A DNA stretch of 16,050 bases from JBBTCJ01 sp038043285 (GTDB taxonomy: Bacteria > Planctomycetota > Phycisphaerae > UBA1845), in assembly GCA_038043285.1 (NCBI GenBank), contig JBBTCJ010000101.1, forward strand, positions 1 to 16,050, written 5' to 3'. The notes under the pieces were generated by a model. It worked only from the letters and a program-made list of their open reading frames with translations, was not told the DNA's origin and searched no databases. This document shows positions 7,734 to 13,772 of the stretch, in pieces (the first letter of the stretch is position 1; each line of letters begins with the position of its first letter). Position numbers and translations under genes: made by a program.

Positions 7734-8047
7734 TCGATGCTCCTCTCGTTTTCGCGGGCTGCGTCGCAACCCTCATTTTGGTCGAAGGTGTTCCAGGCGA
7801 CCGAACGCGGGCCTGGCCCCTCCCGTTGTTTCACTCGAACCTCCGAGGGTCGCGAGCGCTTCAGCACTTTCTTTGGTTCCCACTCGTCACCCACCATCAC
7901 CAGGGCGACATCTCAGCTTAAAAAGAAACTACAATTCGTTCCGCCCCTACGCCAATTCCCCGTTGCCGGAAGTCGAACCCCTCCGTCCCGCGCCCCAGGC
8001 CGAAACCACGCTCAATCCTGCTTCTGAGCGATAACCAGGGCGCCGGT
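7734..8047. other. 314-base gap between the two pilin genes
   Basis: No gene is supported. On the minus strand, just after the upstream pilin stop, CGCTCA and TGAGCG form a 6-pair hairpin (8031-8010) without a T run. Closer to the downstream pilin, CCAGGC (7798-7793) and GCCTGG (7816-7811) form another 6-pair hairpin. The only A/T-rich patch is at about 7911-7940 (CTTAAAAAGAAACTACAATT on plus), a place where a promoter for the downstream pilin could lie, though no clear -35/-10 pair is seen. A long untranslated leader for the downstream pilin is possible. Confidence 0.5.
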
Positions 8048-8236
8048 CTACGATCCGCTTCCGGTGGGTACGGTGCTTGCGATTCCCATATAGAGGTTGT
8101 CCATATGCACGCCGAAACTGCTCAGCGCGCCGACGACCGCCACGCAGATCACGGCGATGAGCACGCCGTACTCCGTCGCGGTGGGCCCGTCCTCTGAAAT
8201 GAGCAACGCCATCAGGCGATGGCCGAACCGGCACAT
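8048..8236 (-). CDS. Flp-type pilin, copy 2
   Basis: A 62-residue pilin precursor, first gene of the Tad locus in transcription order. The leader has 17 residues and ends SEDG; the mature part begins PTATEYGVLIAVICVAVVGA, again with Glu at +5. The segment SEDGPTATEY is identical to that of the other pilin, while the rest differs: a Cys in the leader, a Cys in the helix, and the tail GVHMDNLYMGIASTVPTGSGS. It could be the major pilin or a paralogue used under other conditions. The ATG at 8236 follows AAAGGAG with a 7-base spacer; the longer in-frame upstream ATG lacks such a site. Confidence 0.92.
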   Translation of the reverse strand: MCRFGHRLMALLISEDGPTATEYGVLIAVICVAVVGALSSFGVHMDNLYMGIASTVPTGSGS

Positions 8237-8294
8237 GGGACCGCTCCTTTCCTCCGATGCACCGCGGCGCGTGCCGACAGGCATCTACGTTCAC

Positions 8295-8314
8295 CGTATT
8301 CACCGTCGAATACG
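8295..8314 (-). promoter_or_regulatory. Inverted repeat at the predicted transcript start of the pilin operon
   Basis: CGTATTC (8295-8301) and GAATACG (8308-8314) form a perfect 7-base inverted repeat with a 6-base spacer. On plus the same area shows a tandem TTCACCGTA TTCACCGTC (8290-8307). The palindrome starts one base after the transcription start predicted from the sigma-54-like site at 8326-8342. It could be an operator or a 5' end hairpin on the pilin mRNA. Confidence 0.45.
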
Positions 8315-8325
8315 CCGGCGCGGAA

Positions 8326-8342
8326 TGCAAGCAAAAAGCCGG
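8326..8342 (-). promoter_or_regulatory. Candidate sigma-54 promoter for the pilin genes
   Basis: On the minus strand CCGGCTTTTTGCTTGCA fits the -24/-12 pattern: GGC, then TTGCA, with exactly ten bases between GG and GC. The -12 element is a full match to TTGCW. The transcript would start near 8315, about 80 bases before the pilin ATG. Sigma-54 control needs an enhancer-binding protein not visible in this window; the tandem hairpin repeats at 8461-8567 lie at a distance where enhancers usually are. Consensus match only. Confidence 0.42.
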
Positions 8343-8460
8343 GGAAAATCCGTCGAAAGCGAATCGGCACGTCACCAGAGAGCGACGGCGTTATCGCTCC
8401 GTCCCAGAACAACCGCTCGCAGGACTTCGTCGATCGCACGCCTCACCGCTCGTTGATCAG

Positions 8461-8567
8461 AACCGCGACAGATATGGAGCGCTGTCTTTTCTTCATCCGT
8501 ACCGCGACCGTGAGGGAGTGGCCCGGTCTTTTATCACAACCGCGACAGATATTGAGCGGTCTCGGGG
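8461..8567 (+). repeat. Three tandem hairpin repeat units, two with T runs
   Basis: Units begin with ACCGCGAC at 8462, 8501 and 8539, a spacing of 39 and 38 bases. Units 1 and 3 share the loop-side text GACAGATAT; unit 2 has GACCGTGAGGGAG, as do the copies at 174-197 and 15996-16024. Unit 1 can fold GACAG/CTGTC then TTTT (8467-8490); unit 2 folds GACCG/CGGTC then TTTT (8506-8532), so one stem pair changes from A-T to C-G while pairing is kept. Unit 3 instead keeps ACCGC/GCGGT around 12 bases. Terminator-like on plus, yet located upstream of the cyclase-fold gene. Confidence 0.7.
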
Positions 8568-8653
8568 AACGAGCGAGTCCGCCCGTTGGCACCAGCGGTT
8601 CTGAACGCCCGCAGTGCGCTACAGCGCCGCGCGCTCGCGGACGATACTCCTCA

Positions 8654-9565
8654 GTGTCCGCATCCTGGCGCAACACGCTTCTGGGTCGCCTGCTGGCCGC
8701 CGCCCATCCATCCGGGGGCTGGGGGTACCGCCTTGCCGGAGAACCGTCACCCGAGCCGACCGCCTTCGGCTCGCTGGCCCTGAGTGCATTCGGCGCGACC
8801 GGCGACGTGCTGGATGCGGCCCAACGCAAACTCGCTGAAATGCAAGTGCCCAATGGAAGCGTGGTGGTATCACCCGACGTTGCCGCCGCGACTTGGCCTA
8901 CCGGGCTTGCCCTGCTCGCTTGGCGCTGCGTCGGCCTGCGAGAATCCAACCCATTCGCCGAGCCGATCGCGCGCGCGGAAAAGTGGCTGCTCGCCGCCAG
9001 GGGAGAGACCTTCGTGCCCGATCGACGCATCTACGGTCACGACACGACCATCGCCGCCTGGCCCTGGATTGACCACACCCACAGTTGGGTCGAGCCGACC
9101 TCCTACGCCGTGCTCGCCCTTCGGACCGGAGGAATGAATTCGCATCCTCGCGTGCGTGACGGCGTCGCCGTCCTCCTGGACCGTGCGATTCCGGGCGGCG
9201 GGTGGAACTACGGAAACCGCCGCATGTTCGGCGCCGACCTCCGACCTTTTCCCGGGCCGACCGGCGTGGCCTTGACCGCCCTCGCCGCCGAGCACCCATC
9301 AACCCAGGTGAGCGAAGCGATCACCTATCTCGCCGCCGAACTCACCAACGTCCGCGCGCCGCTTTCGCTCGCGTGGGGTCTGATCGGATTGACCGCCTGC
9401 AATCGTCGACCGGCGCAGGCTGACGAATGGCTGGAAGAGACCGCAGGCAGAATCCGCGCCGCGGAAACTGGACCGCTCGACGACGCGCTCATGCTTCTGG
9501 CAGGCAGCGAAACATGTCCCATCCCGACCGCCCCGGCGACGCGAACCGCCGCGATGACCGGATAG
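8654..9565 (+). CDS. Terpenoid-cyclase-fold (squalene/prenyltransferase repeat) protein
   Basis: About 303 residues from a GTG start at 8654. Repeats typical of the alpha6/alpha-alpha barrel of squalene cyclases and prenyltransferase beta subunits are visible: HPSGGWGY ... TAFGSLALSAFG at 18-47, SPDVAAATWPTGLALLAW at 73-90, SWVEPTSYAVLALRTGG at 144-160, and IPGGGWNYGNR ... GPTGVALTAL at 179-210. No DxDD acid motif of squalene-hopene cyclases is present, and the protein is half their length, so enzymatic cyclisation is not supported; a binding or structural role is as likely. The start is uncertain: an in-frame ATG at 8474 would encode the tandem repeats and is judged false, and no good ribosome binding site precedes the GTG. 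The next gene starts 15 bases after the stop, so the two form an operon. Confidence 0.78.
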   Translation: MSASWRNTLLGRLLAAAHPSGGWGYRLAGEPSPEPTAFGSLALSAFGATGDVLDAAQRKLAEMQVPNGSVVVSPDVAAATWPTGLALLAWRCVGLRESNPFAEPIARAEKWLLAARGETFVPDRRIYGHDTTIAAWPWIDHTHSWVEPTSYAVLALRTGGMNSHPRVRDGVAVLLDRAIPGGGWNYGNRRMFGADLRPFPGPTGVALTALAAEHPSTQVSEAITYLAAELTNVRAPLSLAWGLIGLTACNRRPAQADEWLEETAGRIRAAETGPLDDALMLLAGSETCPIPTAPATRTAAMTG

Positions 9566-9580
9566 ACGAGGTTCCTGACA

Positions 9581-10618
9581 ATGAATCAACCCGAAACCAG
9601 GACAACGCAGCTTGAGCAGGGTTGGCGCCCTTCGCGCCGTGAACTTCTCGGCGCGGGTGCCGTCACCGTCCTCGGGGGAACCCTTGCCGCCGGCCTGCGC
9701 CACGCGGCGCGCCACGAAGGCGGACTGCGCGCGGACGTATTCATCAGCAAGGCCGACAGCTACTCATCCGACCTCGTTGGGGCCATCGCCGACGGCCTCC
9801 GCGAAATCGGCGTCACTGCGGCGTCGATTCGCGGCAAGAAAGTGTTGCTCAAGCCCAACCTCGTCGAAACTGCCCGCGGCGAGCCTCACGTCAACACCCA
9901 CCCGGCCGTGATCGTCGCCGCCGTGGAAGTCTTCCGACGCCTCGATGCCGCCGAGGTGTTCGTCGCCGAGGGGCAGGGGCATCGTCGGGATAGTCAACTG
10001 GTTCTCGACGAATCCGGCATGAACGCCGCATTGCTTCAGTCGCGGACGACGTTCATCGACCTCAATCACGATGACGTTGCCGCCGTCGCCAGCGCCGGAC
10101 GCTGGAGCACCCTCGGCAAACTGCACCTGCCCAGGACGCTCCTCTCCGCGGACTTCATCGTCTCCATGCCCAAGCTGAAGACGCACCACTGGGCCGGCGT
10201 CACCTGCGCCATGAAAAACCTCTTCGGCGTCATGCCGGGCATCGTCTACGGCTGGCCGAAGAATGTCCTGCATTACGCCGGAATTCCGCAATCCATTCTC
10301 GATATCAACGCCACGGTCAAGCCGCACCTCGCCATCGTTGACGCCGTCGTCGGCATGGAGGGCGACGGGCCGATCATGGGTACTCCCAAACCACTCGGAT
10401 GCCTCGTCGTCGGAACCAACCTGCCCGCCGTCGACGCCACCTGCGCCCGTCTGATGAAGTTGAATCCCTACGGCGTGGAGTATTTGACTGCGGCGTCCGG
10501 CGCCCTCGGACCGATCCACGAGCATAACGTTTACCAACGCGGCGAGACCATTGCATCGCTCGCCTCCCGCTTTGCGATCATCGATTCTCCCCATCTCCAG
10601 GGCATCGCTTTATCGTGA
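9581..10618 (+). CDS. Tat-exported DUF362 domain protein
   Basis: A 345-residue protein. The N-terminus carries a twin-arginine signal, PSRRELLGAG at 17-26 followed by a hydrophobic stretch to about 38, pointing to export of a folded protein. The rest matches the DUF362 family: GKKVLLKPNLVE at 85-96, a segment with PKLKTHHWAGVTCAMKNLFG at 197-216, and GPIMGTPKPLGCLVVGTNLPA near 274-294. No CxxCxxC ferredoxin cluster is present, unlike some DUF362 fusions. The molecular function of the family is not established. The ATG at 9581 follows GAGG with a 9-base spacer and lies 15 bases after the cyclase-fold gene, suggesting joint function of the two products. The downstream neighbour is convergent. 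Confidence 0.88.
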   Translation: MNQPETRTTQLEQGWRPSRRELLGAGAVTVLGGTLAAGLRHAARHEGGLRADVFISKADSYSSDLVGAIADGLREIGVTAASIRGKKVLLKPNLVETARGEPHVNTHPAVIVAAVEVFRRLDAAEVFVAEGQGHRRDSQLVLDESGMNAALLQSRTTFIDLNHDDVAAVASAGRWSTLGKLHLPRTLLSADFIVSMPKLKTHHWAGVTCAMKNLFGVMPGIVYGWPKNVLHYAGIPQSILDINATVKPHLAIVDAVVGMEGDGPIMGTPKPLGCLVVGTNLPAVDATCARLMKLNPYGVEYLTAASGALGPIHEHNVYQRGETIASLASRFAIIDSPHLQGIALS

Positions 10619-10627
10619 TCGTTCGTT

Positions 10628-10671
10628 CCTACCCGCCGAGCCTCGAATCCCGAAAACGACACGGCGGGAGG
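10628..10671 (+). terminator. Hairpin after the DUF362 gene
   Basis: CCTACCCGCCG (10628-10638) pairs with CGGCGGGAGG (10662-10671), a 10-pair stem with one bulged A and a 23-base loop. It begins 10 bases after the stop codon. No T run follows, so intrinsic termination is doubtful; it may protect the transcript end or serve both convergent transcripts. Confidence 0.35.
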
Positions 10672-10733
10672 CGAATTCGCTCGCCGTCCGCCGTTGGATC
10701 ACCTCGGGAATGTTTGCTCCGGCTCGAGCCGTC

Positions 10734-10755
10734 AGCATTCATCATTCCGCATTCA
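10734..10755. repeat. GCATTC-type motif in a convergent gap
   Basis: CAGCATTCATCATTCCGCATTC contains repeated CATTC units and resembles the stretch at 221-246. A further hairpin, CGCCAC (10758-10763) with GTGGCG (10775-10780), lies beside it, just past the stop of the minus-strand PDZ gene. Confidence 0.35.
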
Positions 10756-10791
10756 CTCGCCACGCAAGCCCGCGGTGGCGCCGTTGTCGTC

Positions 10792-12222
10792 TTAATCCCC
10801 CGCCTTCGTCAGCTCCGCGTATTTCTTCGCCAGCTTCGGATCGCGGGCCTTGAGTTCCGCCTCGTTGGAATACAACCGCACCAGTTCCGAGTCGCCCTTT
10901 CGAATGCGCACCTCGATCGTCCCATCCGTGCGGACCTCGAAGCTGTGTTTCGGTTTGCCCGTAAACCCCAGTCCCGTGACCGTCGGCGCCAGTTGATCGT
11001 GCAGGTCGTGGAAAGCCTGAATCCCCTTGCCGTTGTGCCATTCCTCGCGCAGCCGCTGCATTTCTTCCACGGCCTTCTCGTAGGTCTCGCGGGCCTCCCA
11101 GAGACCCTTTTCCATTTTCTCCCGCCACTCCTGCACGTGCTCGCCGAGGTCGTCCGCATCCACGTCCACGTCCAGGTCCAGGTGCAGGAACCCCGGACCA
11201 TCGCCATCCACCCCGAACACCTGAACGTCACCGGCGTTCTCCAACATCGCGTAGGCTTCCGCGTCGCCGTCCTTGAGTGCCTCCTCGGAGTCGTAGGTCG
11301 CCGTCGCTTCCTTGCCCCGTTCATCGGTGCGCGTAACCGTGATCTCGTCCTCGTTTTCCTGTTTGATGGTGATCGAGTGACCGTCGTCCTCGACCTTGGT
11401 GATCACCCGCTTCTGGCCTCCCTCGATAAACGTCTTGGTCGACTGGGTTCCGTGCTTCGGAATCATCATTCGAATCTTCGCCGGAAGATCTTTGAGTTCC
11501 TTCAGATGCTCCAGTTCGCCCAGATCCTTGAAGGTCCATTGCCCGTCCGGCGCCTTGAAAAGGAATTTCCCGCGCGTCCGAACCTCGTCCTCGACCTGCG
11601 CGTCCGGCTCGCCTTCCGCCTTCCATGACCAATGGGCGACGCCGCCTTCAGACCGTGCACCCAGGGTCACGGACAACTTCTCGGGCTGCCCGGCGCGAAT
11701 GACCTTCATGCTCACCACCTCGCCCGGCTTGTGCCGGTGAAGTAGAGTGCTCAACGCGCCCGGATCCTCGCCGATCTCCTCGCCCTCGAAACTCACGACG
11801 ATGTCGTGGACCTGTACCCCCGCCTTGTCCGCAGGGCTGCCCTCCACGACATTCTCGACCAGAATGCCGCGCACCTCCTCGCCCAGCTGCGCCGACAGCG
11901 CCGACGGAACCGACCCCAGTGAAACGCCGAGCCAGACTCGCTCACCCTTACCCGGACCTTCGTCGCCCTTGACTTCCACCCGCACCACGTGTTGGGCGGC
12001 GCGGCCGTCCGCCGTCGCCTTCACCGGATCGCCCACCACCATGACCCGCCGCACCCCCGTGTCCACGGCCGCGCCCGTCCCGGTCGGCGCGGTTTGATCG
12101 TCGACCATCACCGCCTTGGCGCACTTGGCCTTCCTGCACTTCCCCTCGCAGGCGTTCGCGGGGTTCCCCGGCATCCAATAGGGCAGCAACGCAACCAGAA
12201 CGTGAACCATCACCATTTTCAT
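10792..12222 (-). CDS. Exported PDZ-domain protein of a sigma-factor operon
   Basis: A 476-residue protein with an N-terminal signal sequence (MKMVMVHVLVALLPYWMPGN) and a Cys-rich start of the mature part, CEGKCRKAKC at 25-34. Cleavage before Cys25 (PANA-C) would resemble a lipoprotein site but lacks the usual Leu at -3. A PDZ domain spans about 94-190 (VWLGVSLGSV ... GILVENVVEGSPADKAGV ... DIVVSFEGEEI). No protease catalytic triad is visible. The C-terminal 280 residues are charged, with a D/L/V alternation near 345-358 and a Glu/Arg-rich, likely coiled-coil helix near 360-400. The ATG at 12222 has AAAGGAG 7 bases upstream, which decides it against a longer frame. It lies 97 bases after the anti-sigma-like gene; a role in envelope stress sensing is suggested by context only. 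Confidence 0.85.
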   Translation of the reverse strand: MKMVMVHVLVALLPYWMPGNPANACEGKCRKAKCAKAVMVDDQTAPTGTGAAVDTGVRRVMVVGDPVKATADGRAAQHVVRVEVKGDEGPGKGERVWLGVSLGSVPSALSAQLGEEVRGILVENVVEGSPADKAGVQVHDIVVSFEGEEIGEDPGALSTLLHRHKPGEVVSMKVIRAGQPEKLSVTLGARSEGGVAHWSWKAEGEPDAQVEDEVRTRGKFLFKAPDGQWTFKDLGELEHLKELKDLPAKIRMMIPKHGTQSTKTFIEGGQKRVITKVEDDGHSITIKQENEDEITVTRTDERGKEATATYDSEEALKDGDAEAYAMLENAGDVQVFGVDGDGPGFLHLDLDVDVDADDLGEHVQEWREKMEKGLWEARETYEKAVEEMQRLREEWHNGKGIQAFHDLHDQLAPTVTGLGFTGKPKHSFEVRTDGTIEVRIRKGDSELVRLYSNEAELKARDPKLAKKYAELTKAGD

Positions 12223-12319
12223 CGTTTGACTCCTTTCACTCATGCGACGTGCCGCCCAGTTCGCAGCCCGCCGTTCGCCTTGATGGATGCGCCGGGGCGT
12301 ACCCGACGCTCGCATGGTC

Positions 12320-12910
12320 TTACAACGGGTTCGAGGCGGATCCGCCGGACGCGGGACGCTCCGGAACCCGAATCGTCCGCGAACGCTCCACCTCGATCCA
12401 ATACCAGTTTCCGTCTTCGCCGATCACCCCGATCAAATCCCGCCCCGTGCTCCTTCGCACCGCGGGTGCTTGCGTCGACACCGACCGCATCAAATCCCCC
12501 TGCGATCTCCCGGCCCGCATGGGTTGCAGCGCCGGCGTCAATCCCGCATCACCGCGCTCCGCCCCGATCGGCGGCAAACTTTTCGACACCTGCGCCGGGT
12601 GCGGGATCACCATCGCCAGAATCGCCGCTGCCACGGCCCCCGAGGCCCACAACCAGGCATGACCGACGCGACGACCGCCGCGCCGCAACTCCGTCAGCTC
12701 GGCCGCCGCCGCACTGTCTGCCCGCGAATCGAGCACCGACCTCAACGCCTGTCCCGCGCGCTCGTCGATTTCGCGGTAGTCCCGCATCATCGCGTGGGCC
12801 GCCGGGTCACGGATCAACTCCCGATCCAGCTCCAGCTGCTCTTCCTCCGGCAGCTCCCCGTCCAGCGATCGCCCGATCATTCGCTCAAGATGTTCGTCAA
12901 CGTGTTCCAT
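12320..12910 (-). CDS. Anti-sigma-like membrane protein
   Basis: A 196-residue protein with a cytoplasmic helical N-terminus (HLERMIGRSLDGELPEEEQL at 7-26, then ELDRELIRDPAAHAMMRDYR) typical of planctomycete anti-sigma factors, then one membrane helix at about 84-103 (HAWLWASGAVAAAILAMVIP), and an extracytoplasmic tail ending with a short GNWYWIEVERSRTIRVP strand pair. The zinc-binding HxxxCxxC motif of ZAS-type anti-sigma factors is absent. The ATG at 12910 lies five bases after the stop of the sigma gene, so translation is probably coupled; the longer in-frame start upstream lies inside the sigma gene. It likely holds the sigma factor at the membrane until a signal arrives. The role is inferred from architecture and position. 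Confidence 0.78.
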   Translation of the reverse strand: MEHVDEHLERMIGRSLDGELPEEEQLELDRELIRDPAAHAMMRDYREIDERAGQALRSVLDSRADSAAAAELTELRRGGRRVGHAWLWASGAVAAAILAMVIPHPAQVSKSLPPIGAERGDAGLTPALQPMRAGRSQGDLMRSVSTQAPAVRRSTGRDLIGVIGEDGNWYWIEVERSRTIRVPERPASGGSASNPL

Positions 12911-12915
12911 TGCCG

Positions 12916-13476
12916 TCAAAGAACCCTGTCCTTCAACGCCTCGCGCAGCAACCGCCTCGCGCGCACCAACCTCGTCTCGATCGAGTCCACCGGCATCTCC
13001 ATCAACTCCGCGATCTGCCGGTATCCCCATCCATGAACGTGCCGAAGAACGAACGGCTCGCGGTAGATCGCCGGAAGCGACTGAACCGCATCGAGCACCG
13101 CGCCATCACGCTCGCGTTCGCACGCATCGCGGTCCGGCGTCGCAAGGGCCACGCCCTCCGCAAGCTGACCGGTCGCCGCCGCTCGTCGCCGGCGCGTCGT
13201 GTCGCGCCCCGCGTCGATGGCCGCGTTCCGCGCCAGCCGATAGGTCCACGACCGCCAGCTTCCCGAATCCCGCAGCTCACCGATCCGCCCCCACACCGAT
13301 GCCCAGACCTGCTGACAGACGTCGTCCAGGGCGTCCGCACGGCCCAGCACGCCGAACACGATGGACCGAATCCACCGATCCTGCGTGCGGACCAACTCCG
13401 TAAACGCGAACCGGTCGCCGGACCGCACCGACTCGATCAGGAGTAGTTCCGCATGGTCGTCTCGAACCACCGGCAT
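12916..13476 (-). CDS. ECF-type RNA polymerase sigma factor
   Basis: A 186-residue sigma-70 family protein with only regions 2 and 4. Region 2 spans about 24-90, with DDVCQQVWASVW at 51-62 and RSWTYRLARNAAID at 75-88. Region 4 spans about 125-180, with the helix-turn-helix GYRQIAELMEMPVDSIETRLVRARRLL at 151-177 in parts matching the family. It should direct RNA polymerase to a stress or envelope regulon, probably including its own operon. The ATG at 13476 is chosen because AAGGTGA lies 8 bases upstream; a GTG at 13488 and an ATG at 13482 are in the same frame but too close to that site. Followed after five bases by the anti-sigma-like gene. Confidence 0.92.
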   Translation of the reverse strand: MPVVRDDHAELLLIESVRSGDRFAFTELVRTQDRWIRSIVFGVLGRADALDDVCQQVWASVWGRIGELRDSGSWRSWTYRLARNAAIDAGRDTTRRRRAAATGQLAEGVALATPDRDACERERDGAVLDAVQSLPAIYREPFVLRHVHGWGYRQIAELMEMPVDSIETRLVRARRLLREALKDRVL

Positions 13477-13681
13477 CGCCATGCTCACCTTCTAAAGACG
13501 CAAAAACCAATCCCTTCCTGTCATTTCCCTTGCAAAGTCTGATTATTCCCGCCCTAGACAGCCTCGGCCGCGGGGATGGCGGGTGGGATGCGGACTAACC
13601 GCTCTTACGGTCCCTGATGCCTCCCCAAACCGGGGGGCTGATGGGCTCGGCCGTGACCATCGTTGGAATTGGCATCGGGGT

Positions 13682-13696
13682 CAGCCCGCGCGGCTG
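13682..13696 (-). terminator. Small hairpin after the metal ATPase gene
   Basis: CAGCC (13682-13686) and GGCTG (13692-13696) pair around CGCGC, extendable by a G-T and a G-C pair. It lies in the 296-base gap between the ATPase stop and the sigma-factor start, with no T run. A weak terminator candidate; nothing else was recognised in this gap, in particular no clear promoter for the sigma operon. Confidence 0.2.
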
Positions 13697-13772
13697 GCAC
13701 TCTCGTGGTCACGATCAGGGCGCGAGGAACCGGCAACCTCACTCCGACTGTCCCGATGGCCGACCCCACGGG

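Larger units (their letters stand above)
8237..8653. other. 417-base divergent gap between pilin and cyclase-fold genes
   Basis: The gap carries the sigma-54-like site and palindrome on the pilin side (8295-8342) and three tandem repeat units toward the cyclase-fold gene (8461-8567). Open frames run through it on plus, but they are upstream extensions of the cyclase-fold frame across repeat units, without domain-like sequence. No promoter for the plus-strand gene pair was recognised. Confidence 0.6.

Noticed and set aside
8461..8567. CRISPR-like spacing of three repeats
   Set aside because: Units are diverged, the intervening text is partly shared hairpin arms and T runs rather than unique spacers, and single copies occur elsewhere; no cas genes are present.
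8474..8653. Extended N-terminus of the cyclase-fold gene from an ATG at 8474
   Set aside because: The added 60 residues would be encoded by the tandem hairpin repeats and show no domain features.
8654..9565. Squalene-hopene cyclase enzyme
   Set aside because: The fold repeats are present, but no DxDD motif is seen and the length is about half that of the enzyme.
11989..13446. 485-codon open frame on plus, opposite the PDZ, anti-sigma and sigma genes
   Set aside because: It spans three well-supported minus-strand genes and is Arg/Pro/His rich low-complexity translation, a shadow frame.
13501..13560. ECF-type self-promoter (GGAA ... CGTC) upstream of the sigma gene
   Set aside because: GGAA and CGTC strings occur, but the spacing is too short for a -35/-10 pair.
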